Numbered from the stretch's first letter, positions 1 to 8,676 are shown. The stretch: DNA of 64,000 bases from Methylocystis iwaonis (GCF_027925385.1 NZ_AP027142.1:2842501-2906500), one strand, 5' to 3'. Notes: generated by a model not told the origin, from the letters alone. Numbers and translations are program-made.

Positions 1-1485
1 GTCACCAGGGATCTTTCCGGGCTCGACATCCATTCGCAGAGCGCGCAGCTCTCGTTCGACGAGGCGCAGGCGCAGGTCAATGAGCAGGTGAAGAGTTCGC
101 TCGCGGCGGGACCCAAGGCCGCCGCCCTGCCCCTCCCCGGCCAGCTTCTGCTGTCGCGCACGAGCCGCGCCGCCGCCATGGACCCACAGGCCCTCGCCTA
201 CGCCGCGCCGGGGACGTCGCTCACCGCGCCTTTTTCGTCGATCGAAGTACGCATGGTGCCGGAAAATGTCACCATCGCGCCGCGCGACACGCCACAACCG
301 ACGCAGATGGAAGAAAAGCTCGCCATCGTGCGCCGCGGCGAGACGCTCGACGACATTCTCGCCGCCAACGGCGTGCCGAGGGCGCGTATGGCCGCGGTCG
401 CGGCCGCCTATCGGGGCAAGCGCGACCCCGTTCGCGAAGGCCAGCGCGTGAAGCTGCTGTTTGCGGATTTCGACGGCTCGGGCAAAAATATGCAGCTCGC
501 GCGCCTGTCGGTTTACAATGACGACGAGGTCGAATCGATCGTCGCCGCGAATGATCAAGGCGCCTTCGTGCAGACGCCGACGGCGCCCTCGGGCGGCGCG
601 CGACGCGCGTCGAAACGCGCGCCCGCAGATGATTTCGCCGATGGCGAGGACGACGATTCCGGCGCCATGCGGCTCTACAACTCGCTCTACGAGACCGCGC
701 TGAAACAGCAGATCCCCAAAACAGTGGTGGGCGAGCTGGTGCGCATTTTCGCAAATGACGTCGATCTGCAGCGCGGCGCGGCCGGCGGCGATTCCCTCGA
801 CGTCTTTTACGACGAGCCGGACGACGGCTCGGGACCAACGCGCGACTCTCTCCTCTATGCGTCGCTGACCACGCATAATGAGACCTATCGCTACTATCGC
901 TTCCAGACCCAGGACGACGGGCTCGTCGATTATTACGACGAGAGCGGCCGCTCGAGCCGTAAATTCCTGGTGCGCAAGCCCATCTCGCTCGGCGAGACGC
1001 GCTCGGGATTCGGCATGCGCCGCCACCCGATCCTCGGCTATTACAAGATGCACACGGGCGTCGATTGGGCGGCGCCGATCGGGACGCCGATTCTCGCCGC
1101 CGGCAACGGCACGGTGATCAAGGCGCAGTGGGACTCAGGCTATGGCCGCCGCGTCGAGATCCAGCACGCCAACGGCTACATCACGACCTACAATCATATG
1201 TCGGGCTTCGCCCGCGGCGTTTCGGAAGGCGTGCGCGTCAAGCAGGGACAAATCGTCGGCTTCCTCGGCTCGACGGGCCTCTCGACCGGCCCGCATCTCC
1301 ATTACGAGGTCATGGTCAACGGCCATTTCGTCGATCCGATGCGCGTCAAGCTCGCCCGCACCCGCGAGATCGAAGGCCGCATGCTGGCGGATTTCAAGCG
1401 GGAGCGCGACCGGATCGACTCGTTGATGGCCAAGGCGCCCAACAGCAACAAGGTCGCCGCCCAGGGCGCCACGGCGAGCCGGTGA
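1..1485 (+). CDS. M23 family metallopeptidase with LysM-like domain, 5' end outside window
   Basis: A secreted murein endopeptidase of the LytM/M23 type, predicted to cut peptide cross-bridges in the periplasm. The frame is open to base 1, so the gene starts upstream; the GTG at 88 is probably internal. Around codons 105-140 is a LysM/OapA-like segment (RRGETLDDILAANGVPR). The M23 domain follows, with zinc ligands in HTGVD (codons 351-355) and HLHYE (codons 432-436). The region before it is low in complexity and acidic. It ends two bases after the converging ACP-like gene begins its stop region, so the two genes are convergent. Family assignment is firm; the exact role (division, shape or hydrolase activation) cannot be told from sequence. 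Confidence 0.9.
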   Translation, partial: VTRDLSGLDIHSQSAQLSFDEAQAQVNEQVKSSLAAGPKAAALPLPGQLLLSRTSRAAAMDPQALAYAAPGTSLTAPFSSIEVRMVPENVTIAPRDTPQPTQMEEKLAIVRRGETLDDILAANGVPRARMAAVAAAYRGKRDPVREGQRVKLLFADFDGSGKNMQLARLSVYNDDEVESIVAANDQGAFVQTPTAPSGGARRASKRAPADDFADGEDDDSGAMRLYNSLYETALKQQIPKTVVGELVRIFANDVDLQRGAAGGDSLDVFYDEPDDGSGPTRDSLLYASLTTHNETYRYYRFQTQDDGLVDYYDESGRSSRKFLVRKPISLGETRSGFGMRRHPILGYYKMHTGVDWAAPIGTPILAAGNGTVIKAQWDSGYGRRVEIQHANGYITTYNHMSGFARGVSEGVRVKQGQIVGFLGSTGLSTGPHLHYEVMVNGHFVDPMRVKLARTREIEGRMLADFKRERDRIDSLMAKAPNSNKVAAQGATASR

Positions 1486-1743
1486 TCAAGCCCCGGTGAC
1501 CGGCGCAGCGGATAGCGCGAGGCGGAGCGCCTGCTCGATCGATTCGAGCGATCGCATCGTCTCCCGCTTCATCGCATGGCGCGGAAATTGGACGCCGAAC
1601 TCGCGCTCCAGCGCGAGCATGATCCGCACGGCGCAATAGGGCGTGAGCCCAGAGGCGAACAAATCGGCTTTTGGCGTCAGATCGGCGGCGGCGATCGGAA
1701 GGCGCCCCTCCCGATCGATAATGCGCCTGATGGTGGAAAACAT
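1486..1743 (-). CDS. Acyl-carrier-protein-like protein lacking the phosphopantetheine serine (copy A)
   Basis: An 85-residue protein with the length and helix pattern of an acyl carrier protein. The conserved stretch after helix 1 reads SGLTPYCAVRIMLALEREF; aligned with the usual GxDSLDAVEL...ALEEEF, the carrier serine is replaced by proline (DSL becomes TPY). It therefore should not be able to carry a 4'-phosphopantetheine arm at the normal site. It lies 20 bp downstream of a paralogue with the same substitution (1764-2036), and the two are probably co-transcribed. No synthase or ligase gene is next to them. The fold assignment is an inference from pattern; the function is unknown. Confidence 0.7.
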   Translation of the reverse strand: MFSTIRRIIDREGRLPIAAADLTPKADLFASGLTPYCAVRIMLALEREFGVQFPRHAMKRETMRSLESIEQALRLALSAAPVTGA

Positions 1744-1763
1744 TGCCCCTGTCTCCCGCTATT

Positions 1764-2036
1764 TTACGCGGCGCAGCGCGGCGTTTCGGCCGCTGGCGAC
1801 GGCGTCTGCAGGCTGTCGATCGCATGAGCGATCGAGGCCATCGAGGCGGCGGTCTCGCGCGTCAACAACGCGCGTGGAAACTCGATCTTGAATTCGCGCT
1901 CGATGGCGACCAGCACGAGAACCGCCCCGAAAGGGGTCAGCCCGAGATCATAAAGATTGGCGTGCGGCGTGAGGCGCGCGGCCGGAACGGCGAGCTTCGT
2001 TTCCCGCTCGATAATGCGACGGATGGCTGCAAACAT
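1764..2036 (-). CDS. Acyl-carrier-protein-like protein lacking the phosphopantetheine serine (copy B)
   Basis: A 90-residue paralogue of the downstream gene; the two share the opening MF-x-x-IRRII-x-RE and the core GLTP[YF]-x-AV. Here the core is LGLTPFGAVLVLVAIEREF, again with proline where ACPs have the modified serine. The ATG is preceded by GGAG at good spacing, which fixes the start. The C-terminal tail is Ala/Pro-rich and not conserved between copies. Two neighbouring copies with the same loss argue that the change is ancestral to the duplication rather than a sequencing error. Likely first gene of a two-gene unit; function not known. Confidence 0.7.
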   Translation of the reverse strand: MFAAIRRIIERETKLAVPAARLTPHANLYDLGLTPFGAVLVLVAIEREFKIEFPRALLTRETAASMASIAHAIDSLQTPSPAAETPRCAA

Positions 2037-2153
2037 TGTTTTTCTCCTTGCCCCGAGAGAAATTCGATGAAGCCAATGTAGCTGCGCGGGCGTTGGAGCG
2101 TCGTGCGGACGCGCACGTCGGGCGAAACGGCTGCAGCCGCAAACGCCGGGCGT

Positions 2154-3047
2154 CTAAAATCCGAGTTTTCGCCACACCTCCGCGGCGCTTACCCCGGCGT
2201 CCCTGAACGCCCGCAGCGTCGCCGAACCTCGGCTCTTTGCGAGCTTCTCGCCAGCGTCGTCGAGAATCAGCTCGTGGTGAAAGTAGCGAGGTTCGGGCAG
2301 GCGCAGCAGCTTCTGCAACAGGCGGTGCAGGCTTGTCGCGAAGAATAGATCGCGCCCGCGCACCACGTCTGTCACGCCCTGCAGCGCATCGTCGACGACA
2401 ACTGCAATGTGATAGCTGGCGGGCGTGTCCTTGCGCGCGAGCGCCACGTCGCCCCATTGCGCGGGCTCGGCGCGCACAAGGGAAAATCCTTCCGCTGCGT
2501 CGGGGACCGTCGAATCGGGCGCACGCCCAGGGGCGCCGCGCTCCCGCCAAAAGAGCCCCTCCCCGGCCAGCGCCGCCGCTTTCCTCATGTCGAGCCGCAA
2601 CGCGGCGCCGCCCTCGGCCAAAACTTCGCGCACCGAGCGGCGGGGCTTGTCCCGGCAGGTTCCGGGATAGAGCGGCGCGCTGTCCGGATCGCGGGGCCAA
2701 TCGGAATGCGCGGCGGCGAAGCGGCCGATGTCCGAGCGCTTGCAATCGCAGGCGTAAAGCAAGCCCATGGCGCCCAGCGACTCCAATGCCGCGGCATAAT
2801 CCTCGAAATGCTCGGACTGGCGGCGCACCGGCCTTTCCCATTCGAGCCCGAGCCAGGCGAGATCTTCGTGGATCGCCGCCTCGAACGCCGGCCGCGCGCG
2901 TCCCAGATCGATATCCTCGATGCGCAGCAGAAAACGGCCGCCGCAATTGCTCGCGAGAGTAAAATTGAGCAGAGCCGAATAGGCATGGCCGAGGTGCAGA
3001 TAGCCGTTCGGCGAGGGCGCGAAACGGAAGACCCGACGCTCACTCAT
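2154..3047 (-). CDS. gluQ: Glutamyl-Q tRNA(Asp) synthetase
   Basis: A 297-residue truncated glutamyl-tRNA synthetase paralogue that puts glutamate on queuosine-34 of tRNA-Asp. It has the catalytic core only and no anticodon-binding domain, as usual for GluQRS (about 300 residues against about 470 for GltX). Visible motifs are the HIGH-type signature HLGHAYSALLN after FAPSPNG near the N terminus, a zinc site formed by CDC and TYR/Cys in PGTC, and the KMSKS-type KLAKS. The frame also allows a GTG at 3074, but the ATG at 3047 has a purine-rich site (GGAAAGG) before it and fits family length. It stands alone, in the same direction as cmk-aroA. Confidence 0.92.
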   Translation of the reverse strand: MSERRVFRFAPSPNGYLHLGHAYSALLNFTLASNCGGRFLLRIEDIDLGRARPAFEAAIHEDLAWLGLEWERPVRRQSEHFEDYAAALESLGAMGLLYACDCKRSDIGRFAAAHSDWPRDPDSAPLYPGTCRDKPRRSVREVLAEGGAALRLDMRKAAALAGEGLFWRERGAPGRAPDSTVPDAAEGFSLVRAEPAQWGDVALARKDTPASYHIAVVVDDALQGVTDVVRGRDLFFATSLHRLLQKLLRLPEPRYFHHELILDDAGEKLAKSRGSATLRAFRDAGVSAAEVWRKLGF

Positions 3048-3069
3048 GCTTCGCCTTTCCGGCTCCGAT

Positions 3070-3087
3070 ATCACCCAAATGGGTGAT
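3070..3087. promoter_or_regulatory. Perfect palindrome upstream of gluQ, possible operator
   Basis: Two 8-bp arms, ATCACCCA and TGGGTGAT, flank an AA centre, about 23 bp before the gluQ start. The symmetry and position suit a dimeric repressor site, but no regulator can be named and no second copy was noticed in the window. Confidence 0.3.
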
Positions 3088-3146
3088 GACCCTTAGGCTT
3101 AGTGTTGATTACATCAGCGCCGTATTTCGAGACATTTTCATCGACG

Positions 3147-3171
3147 GGGAGGCCTTCGGGCCTCCCTTTTT
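3147..3171 (+). terminator. Intrinsic terminator reading on the plus strand
   Basis: Eight perfect pairs (GGGAGGCC with GGCCTCCC) close a TTCG tetraloop and are followed by five T residues. The T run is on the plus strand, yet both neighbouring genes (gluQ, cmk) are on the minus strand. Read on the minus strand the hairpin has an A run before it and no T run after it. Confidence 0.75.
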
Positions 3172-3201
3172 CATTGGCGTTCTTCTTATCATCGACGCCT
3201 G

Positions 3202-3834
3202 TCACGCATTGCGCGCCCGCTCCGCAATCTCGAGCGCCACCGCAAATACCTGGTCGCGGTCGAGTTCACTGCTATCGAGCGTCACGGCGTCCGCCGCCGC
3301 CTTCAAGGGCGCGGCGCTGCGTTCGCTATCGCGGGCGTCGCGTTTGCGCACATCATCGAGAATCGCGTTGTAATCCACCTCTTCGCCGCGCCCGGCGAGC
3401 TCCAAAGCGCGGCGCTGGGCGCGCGTCTCGGGCGACGCCGTGACGAAAATCTTCACCCGCGCGGCGGGACAGATGACCGTGCCGATGTCGCGGCCGTCGA
3501 GCACGGCGCCCTCGGGCCGCGCGGCGAAAGCCCGCTGCATATCGACGAGCGCCGCGCGAACCGCGGGCATGGCGGCGACGACCGAGGCCGCCTCGCCCAT
3601 ATCGCGCGCCCGCAGACGCGTCTCGTCGAAATCGGTCAGCGACAGCCCACGCGCGGCCTCGACGGCCGCATCGACGTCGTCGAGCGGCAGACCCTCGTCG
3701 AGCAAAGCGCGCGCGGTGGCGCGATAGAGCAGGCCCGTGTCGAGATGCGGCAGGCCGTAATGCGCGGCAAGCCTGCGCGCGAGCGTGCCCTTGCCGGAGG
3801 CCGCCGGCCCGTCGATGGCGATGATGAAGCTCAC
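3202..3834 (-). CDS. cmk: Cytidylate kinase
   Basis: A 210-residue nucleoside monophosphate kinase that phosphorylates CMP and dCMP. The P-loop GPAASGKGT is at residues 9-17, followed by the typical LDTGLLYRA nucleotide-binding stretch and the [11 protein letters not shown] segment near the middle. It starts with GTG that overlaps the aroA stop (GTGA), so translation is probably coupled to aroA. The aroA-cmk order is standard in this group, where rpsA usually follows; here rpsA is absent and gluQ comes next. Confidence 0.95.
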   Translation of the reverse strand: MSFIIAIDGPAASGKGTLARRLAAHYGLPHLDTGLLYRATARALLDEGLPLDDVDAAVEAARGLSLTDFDETRLRARDMGEAASVVAAMPAVRAALVDMQRAFAARPEGAVLDGRDIGTVICPAARVKIFVTASPETRAQRRALELAGRGEEVDYNAILDDVRKRDARDSERSAAPLKAAADAVTLDSSELDRDQVFAVALEIAERARNA

Positions 3835-5171
3835 GAGAATCGCGCTCCCAGGCCTTCCATCAGCACGCGAAAGGACGGGAAGCTCGTCGCGATCATCGTC
3901 TCGTCGTCGACTGTCACCTTATTTTGCGCGGCCAAGCCCATGACGAGAAAGCTCATGGCGATGCGATGGTCGAGATGCGTCTCGACCACGCCGCCGCCGG
4001 CCACAGCGCCGCCGCGCACGATGAGATCGTCGCCGATAATCTCGCAGTCGACGCCATTGGCCTTCAACCCGGCGGCGATGGCGGCGAGGCGGTCCGATTC
4101 CTTCACGCGCAATTCGGAGAGGCCGCGCATGCGCGTCTCGCCTTTGGCAAAGGCCGCGGCGACGGCGAGGATTGGATATTCGTCGATCATCGAGGGCGCG
4201 CGTTCGGCCGGCACGTCGACTCCGTTTAGGGCCGAATAGCGCGCGCGCACGTCGGCGACTTCCTCGCCGCCCTCCTCTCGCTTGTTGTCGAGAGAAATAT
4301 CCGCGCCCATTTCGATGAGCGTTGTGAGCAGGCCGCTACGCAGCGGATTGGTCATCACGCCTTCGACGACAATGTCGGAGCCGGGAACGATCAGCGCCGC
4401 GACCAGCGGAAAGGCGGCCGAGGAAGGATCAGCCGGCACGCGCACGGGGCGCGCTATAAGCTCGGGGCGGCCTTCGAGCGTGATCTTGCGCCCATGCGGA
4501 CCATGCGGCTCGCTCGTCACCGTCGCGCCGAAATGGGCGAGCATTTTTTCGGTGTGGTCGCGCGAGGCCTCGGCCTCGATCACCACGGTGCGGCCGGGCG
4601 AGTTGAGCCCGCAGAGCAGCACGGCCGACTTGATCTGCGCCGAGGCGACAGGGGTTTTATATTCCACCGGCAGCGGCTCGGCCGAGCCCTGCAGCACGAG
4701 CGGCAGACGGCCGCCTTCGGCCTGCTCCAAGAGCTGCGCGCCCTGAAGCGCCAGCGGATCGAGAATGCGCTTCATCGGGCGCTTGCGCAGCGAAGCGTCG
4801 CCGTCGAACCGCGCGACGATCGGATGGCCGGCGACGACGCCCATCATCAGCCGCGAGCCGGTCCCGGCATTGCCGAAGTCGAGCGTCTCCGTCGGCTGCA
4901 GAAGCGAGCCGAGCCCCGCCCCCCAGACGCTCCAGCTTCCCGGCGCATGCCGCACCACCTTGGCGCCGAGCTGGCGTGCCGCCTGCGCCGTGCGCAGCAC
5001 GTCTTCGCCCTCCAAAAGTCCGTCGATCTTCGTCTCGCCTACGGCGAGAAGGCCGAAGATCATGGCGCGATGCGAGACGGACTTATCCCCGGGCGGCCGC
5101 ACGCGGCCCGAGAGCGGGCCAGAAGCGACGGCGCTCAGCGGCGCAGCGGGAGCATGGGTGGCGGCGTCCAA
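3831..5171 (-). CDS. aroA: 3-phosphoshikimate 1-carboxyvinyltransferase (EPSP synthase)
   Basis: A 446-residue EPSP synthase, sixth step of the shikimate pathway, joining phosphoenolpyruvate to shikimate 3-phosphate. The N-terminal [17 protein letters not shown], the [15 protein letters not shown] loop (the GNAGTA-type phosphoenolpyruvate loop with glycine at the last position) and the later [16 protein letters not shown] are all present. GNAGTG rather than GNAGTA resembles the alphaproteobacterial class II-like enzymes. The best start is a TTG at 5171 with GAGG about nine bases ahead; no in-frame ATG lies near. It forms a unit with cmk. Confidence 0.95.
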   Translation of the reverse strand: MDAATHAPAAPLSAVASGPLSGRVRPPGDKSVSHRAMIFGLLAVGETKIDGLLEGEDVLRTAQAARQLGAKVVRHAPGSWSVWGAGLGSLLQPTETLDFGNAGTGSRLMMGVVAGHPIVARFDGDASLRKRPMKRILDPLALQGAQLLEQAEGGRLPLVLQGSAEPLPVEYKTPVASAQIKSAVLLCGLNSPGRTVVIEAEASRDHTEKMLAHFGATVTSEPHGPHGRKITLEGRPELIARPVRVPADPSSAAFPLVAALIVPGSDIVVEGVMTNPLRSGLLTTLIEMGADISLDNKREEGGEEVADVRARYSALNGVDVPAERAPSMIDEYPILAVAAAFAKGETRMRGLSELRVKESDRLAAIAAGLKANGVDCEIIGDDLIVRGGAVAGGGVVETHLDHRIAMSFLVMGLAAQNKVTVDDETMIATSFPSFRVLMEGLGARFS

Positions 5172-5347
5172 TGACGTGATCCTCGGCGAAGAATGCGGAA
5201 TTGTCCCGCCGTCTTCTAGCCGGGCGGCCGCGCGATGTCATTCCCGTGAAAGTGGAAAGTCTCGGCGTCAGGGATCGCGCAGCGCGTCGCCAATTGTTAC
5301 CGCCGACTACGCGTTGAACGCGGCCAGCTTAGAGATGGGTCATGACC

Positions 5348-5578
5348 TCAGCTCGCCAGCGCCACATGGCGAGAAGGAGGCGGGACTGGGTGGCCAAGAT
5401 CACGCGCGGCTTCGATCCAGGTGAGAATGGCGTCACGCGCATTCGTCACCGCTTCCTCCGGCGTCTCGCCATCTGACATGCAGCCGGGAAGATCCGGGAC
5501 AATCGCTACGAACCCGCCGCCCTCCTCCGCGGAAAGCGGCTGGACGATGAGCGGATAATCGGTTGGCTCGACCCTCAT
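5348..5578 (-). CDS. hicB: HicB-family antitoxin
   Basis: A 76-residue protein with the partial RNase H-like HicB fold: YPLIVQPLSAEEGGGFVAIVPDLPG, then CMSDGETPEEAVTNARDAI. The frame runs further upstream, but the ATG at 5578 overlaps the hicA stop (ATGA), which is the usual arrangement and sets the start. There is no added DNA-binding domain, so autoregulation would depend on this short form or on the complex. It should bind and block the HicA RNase. The gene order toxin then antitoxin is typical for HicAB. Confidence 0.85.
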   Translation of the reverse strand: MRVEPTDYPLIVQPLSAEEGGGFVAIVPDLPGCMSDGETPEEAVTNARDAILTWIEAARDLGHPVPPPSRHVALAS

Positions 5579-5817
5579 GGCAAAGTCCTGACTGCATCGA
5601 CAAAGGCGACGAGCTTGCGGATATATACCGCTTTGATAGGCCGCTTGGAAGGAATTGTGAGCTTTTCCGCCACCCTGGGATGCGCGACCTTGTAGTGAGA
5701 ACCCCCGCCACGCGGCGGCGCGCATAGGATGCCGAACTCGCGGCACAAGGCCGCAATATCGTCGATTCGCCAGTCACCGGCCGGGCGGCTGCGCATTTCG
5801 TCAAGGCGACGGCTCAC
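5575..5817 (-). CDS. hicA: HicA-like toxin (predicted mRNA interferase)
   Basis: An 80-residue protein of HicA type, a small double-stranded-RNA-binding-domain fold that cleaves mRNA. The catalytic histidine sits in RGGGSHYKV, followed by the basic strand KLTIPSKRPIKAVYIRKLV. Length is at the upper end for HicA. The GTG at 5817 has AGAAGGG ahead; an ATG at 5796 is an alternative start. It is the first gene of a two-gene toxin-antitoxin unit placed between aroA and a tRNA-Gly gene, a common place for such cassettes to settle. Confidence 0.8.
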   Translation of the reverse strand: MSRRLDEMRSRPAGDWRIDDIAALCREFGILCAPPRGGGSHYKVAHPRVAEKLTIPSKRPIKAVYIRKLVAFVDAVRTLP

Positions 5818-5893
5818 GGTGAGCCCTTCTTTCGGGGAGGGAAACGGCTAAGTCAGCCGTAACGCAATAAACGATTGGGATGCTCAGGAAAAA

Positions 5894-5968
5894 TGGAGCG
5901 GGCGAAGGGAATCGAACCCTCGACATACAGCTTGGGAAGCTGTCGTTCTACCACTGAACTACGCCCGC
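5894..5968 (-). tRNA. tRNA-Gly (anticodon CCC)
   Basis: The minus strand folds into a full cloverleaf: acceptor GCGGGCG with CGCCCGC, anticodon stem ACAGC with GCTGT around the loop TTCCCAA, and T arm GAGGG-TTCGATT-CCCTT. The anticodon is CCC, reading GGG. The discriminator base is T and the 3' CCA is encoded. Confidence 0.95.
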
Positions 5969-6026
5969 GCGATTCCATGTGTAGCGCTTGTGCGGCCGGG
6001 TTTCAACGGGCGCGAGGGCGCGCTCT

Positions 6027-7427
6027 TCACGCATTCTCCCGCTCGGCGGCGCATTCGGCGCGCGGCAGGGTCACGCGGACGATCAGCCCGTGCGGCGCGC
6101 GATCCAGCATTTCCACTTTTCCGCCATGCCCTTCGACAAGCGAACGCACAATGGCGAGGCCGAGGCCGAAACCGCCATGCTCGCTGATCGTGCGGGCCAT
6201 GTCGCCGCGCACGAAGGGCTCGAAGACCTTTGCCTTCAACGCGTCGGGGATGCCCGGCCCATCGTCCGCCACGTCGATATGGATCATATTGCCGGAAATC
6301 TCGGAAACCTCGATTTCGACACGCCTGGCGTGCCGGGTCGCGTTCTCCACGAGATTAGTGAAAACGCGCTGCATATCGGAAAGCGAGCCGCGCATCGTCT
6401 GCCGTTTATCGCAGGAATAGACGACGTCGCGGCCGAGGTCGTTGAATTCGTCCACAACTGTCTGGATGACGCTGTCGAGATCGATGATCGAGTGATCGAC
6501 CCGCGGATTTTCGGTTCGCAAATATTCCAAATTCTTGCGTAGCATCGCATCCATGACGCGGATGTCTTTCTGCATTTTGCCGCGCAGATCATCGTCGGCG
6601 ATAAACTCCGTTCGCAGGCTCATGCGCGTGATGATCGTCTTCAGATCATGGCTGACGGCCGCGAGAATATGCGTGCGTTCGGCCACCATCGCGAGAATGC
6701 GCGCCTTCATCGCCCGTATCGACCGGTTGAGATCGCGAATCTCGCGTGGGCCGCGATCGACGAGCGGCGAGGCGAGCCCCTCTTTGGTCGGGAAGGACTC
6801 GGCGCGCCGGGCCAGCTCGTTCAAGGGCGCGACAATATAGTTCGACAGCCAGATTAAAATCACCGAGGCGCTGATGAAGAAAAGGAATCCCACCCGGGCC
6901 CAGCGGGTCATGAAGATCGGATAGCGCGGCTCCGGCTCCCAGAGCCAACGCCACAAAAGGCGCGAGGGTTTCCGGTGCTGCGCGATGGAGAGGATGGCAT
7001 AGCCGCCCTTCTCCAGCTCCAGCGCCAGAGTGTCCTGCATATTGTGAAGCGGGATCGTCTCGAAGGCCTTGGAGAACCCCGTCAGATGCGCATTGATGCG
7101 ATGAATTTCGGCTTTGAAGACGGGGTCCCGCGGATCGAGCGCCGCTGGCCGATCGTCACGAATGTGAATGTTGGCGTAGGGCGCGGCGAAGTGGATCTTC
7201 TGGATAAGCGCGTCTCGTTCGGCAACGGGCGCGGCGTCGAGCGCCAGCAGCACCCCCGTGAGGAAATCCGCCTCCGAAACGTAATGGCGGCGCCCTTCCG
7301 TCTCCATCACATGCAGCATCAGGACGATGACCGCCTGATAAACGACGATCGAGCCGAGGATCAGGAGGGAAATCTGGCCGAGGAGATGATCCGGCCGCAG
7401 CCGGCGGATGAAATCCGACAGGACCAT
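6027..7427 (-). CDS. Sensor histidine kinase, EnvZ-like, with unusual H-box; orphan
   Basis: A 466-residue inner-membrane sensor kinase. There are two membrane helices (about residues 18-40 and 180-200) enclosing a periplasmic sensor of about 140 residues, then a HAMP linker, a HisKA domain with phospho-acceptor His260, and a HATPase domain with DDGPGIP and GGFGLGLAIVR. The H-box reads HDLKTIITRM; most family members have proline where the first isoleucine stands (HDLRTPLTRM). That proline matters for phosphatase behaviour in many kinases. No response regulator gene is adjacent; the neighbours are tRNA-Gly and dcd. Its signal and partner cannot be read from the sequence. Confidence 0.88.
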   Translation of the reverse strand: MVLSDFIRRLRPDHLLGQISLLILGSIVVYQAVIVLMLHVMETEGRRHYVSEADFLTGVLLALDAAPVAERDALIQKIHFAAPYANIHIRDDRPAALDPRDPVFKAEIHRINAHLTGFSKAFETIPLHNMQDTLALELEKGGYAILSIAQHRKPSRLLWRWLWEPEPRYPIFMTRWARVGFLFFISASVILIWLSNYIVAPLNELARRAESFPTKEGLASPLVDRGPREIRDLNRSIRAMKARILAMVAERTHILAAVSHDLKTIITRMSLRTEFIADDDLRGKMQKDIRVMDAMLRKNLEYLRTENPRVDHSIIDLDSVIQTVVDEFNDLGRDVVYSCDKRQTMRGSLSDMQRVFTNLVENATRHARRVEIEVSEISGNMIHIDVADDGPGIPDALKAKVFEPFVRGDMARTISEHGGFGLGLAIVRSLVEGHGGKVEMLDRAPHGLIVRVTLPRAECAAERENA

Positions 7428-7454
7428 GACGTCTTTCCCTTGGCGCGCCGGCGC

Positions 7455-8561
7455 CTATCCGATCCTGAAATGTTTCGACAATTTCAGCCCTTGGCCCTGA
7501 TAGTTCGAAAGTCCTTCTTCGCCGTAGAGCGACTCCGGCGTCTCGGCCATGCGCTCATAGACCAGGCGGCCGATGAATTGGCCGTCCTCCAATATGAAGG
7601 GCACTTCGCGCGAGCGGACCTCCAGCACGGCGCGCGCGGCTGGGAGTCCATCCGGCCCGGCGCCGAAGCCGGGATCGAAAAAGCCGGCGTAATGCACGCG
7701 GAACTCGCCAATTGCGGCGTCCATCGGCGCCATTTCGGCGGCCAGCCCAGGCGGGATCGCGAGGCGCTCGCGCGAGGCCAGGATGTAGAAGTCGCCCGGA
7801 TCGAGGATCAACCTGCCGCCGCGGGCCGGCAGCTCGTCCCAGTAATCGTCGACGCGATAGGCGCCGACCCGGTCGACGTCGATCACATCCGTATGTTTCT
7901 GCGCGCGATAGCCGATGATCCCGCCGAAAGCCTCGGCCCCGAGCGCCACGCGCAGCACCACGCCGTCGCGCAGATTGAGCGCCCCGTCGACGAGCGGCGC
8001 CTTCCCGTGCAGCTCGGCGAGCGCCGCATCGGAGAGCGCGAAGCCGCTCTGCCCGCCCGCTCCTTCCGGACGCGTCCGGAAGCGAAGCTGATTGAGCCGC
8101 GACCCCATGCGCACGCGCACCGAGAAGCTCCTTGGCGAGACCTCGGCGTAAAGCGGCCCATCATAGCCGGGCGCGACCTCGTCGAAGCGCTCGCCCCTGT
8201 CGGTGATGAGCCGGGTGAAAATATCGAGGCGCCCGGTCGAGCTCTTGGGATTCGCCGCGCCCGAAACATCCTGGCCGAGCGACAGGCTTTCGAGCAGCGG
8301 CACGACATAAACGCAGCCGCGCTCGAGAATGGCGCCCTCGCCCTCGAGCGACATTTCGTCATAGGCGAGCGCCGAGAGTATATCGCGTACGCCCCGCTCC
8401 TTGCCGGGCAGGAAGCTCGCGCGCACGCGATAGGCCTTGGAGCCGAGCCGCAGGTCGAGGCTTGCCGGCTGGATTTGATTGCGGCTTAAAGGCGCGGCGA
8501 CCTGGATCGCGCCGCTGTCGGCCATCGCCTGTATCTGTCGGCTGGAGAGCACGCCGCTCAT
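7455..8561 (-). CDS. dcd: 2'-deoxycytidine 5'-triphosphate deaminase, long form
   Basis: A 368-residue dCTP deaminase of the long alphaproteobacterial form, about twice the length of the Escherichia coli enzyme. It makes dUTP for thymidylate synthesis; dut, which uses that product, is encoded at 31 kb. The N-terminal SRNQIQPASLDLRLG and the later GFFDPGFG stretch are dUTPase-superfamily motifs, and the two halves look like a duplication of that fold. The frame allows a start at 8585, but the ATG at 8561 follows a strong GAGGAGG. It stands 27 bp upstream of the kinase gene, so the two could share a transcript. Confidence 0.9.
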   Translation of the reverse strand: MSGVLSSRQIQAMADSGAIQVAAPLSRNQIQPASLDLRLGSKAYRVRASFLPGKERGVRDILSALAYDEMSLEGEGAILERGCVYVVPLLESLSLGQDVSGAANPKSSTGRLDIFTRLITDRGERFDEVAPGYDGPLYAEVSPRSFSVRVRMGSRLNQLRFRTRPEGAGGQSGFALSDAALAELHGKAPLVDGALNLRDGVVLRVALGAEAFGGIIGYRAQKHTDVIDVDRVGAYRVDDYWDELPARGGRLILDPGDFYILASRERLAIPPGLAAEMAPMDAAIGEFRVHYAGFFDPGFGAGPDGLPAARAVLEVRSREVPFILEDGQFIGRLVYERMAETPESLYGEEGLSNYQGQGLKLSKHFRIG

Positions 8562-8640
8562 TCTTCCCCTCCTCGGCCGGGCCAAAGCCGGTTAACGCAG
8601 GCATAAGCGCCAAATTGCGCCGCAAGGCAAGACGAGCCCG

Positions 8641-8672
8641 TTGACAGCCACGGGGCCTCTGCCTTCTATAAG
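8641..8672 (+). promoter_or_regulatory. Promoter of metZ
   Basis: A perfect -35 TTGACA (8641-8646) is followed by the -10-like TCTATAAG at 8665-8672. Transcription would start at about the first base of the SAM-II aptamer. The -10 match is only moderate. Confidence 0.55.
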
Positions 8673-8676
8673 CGAA

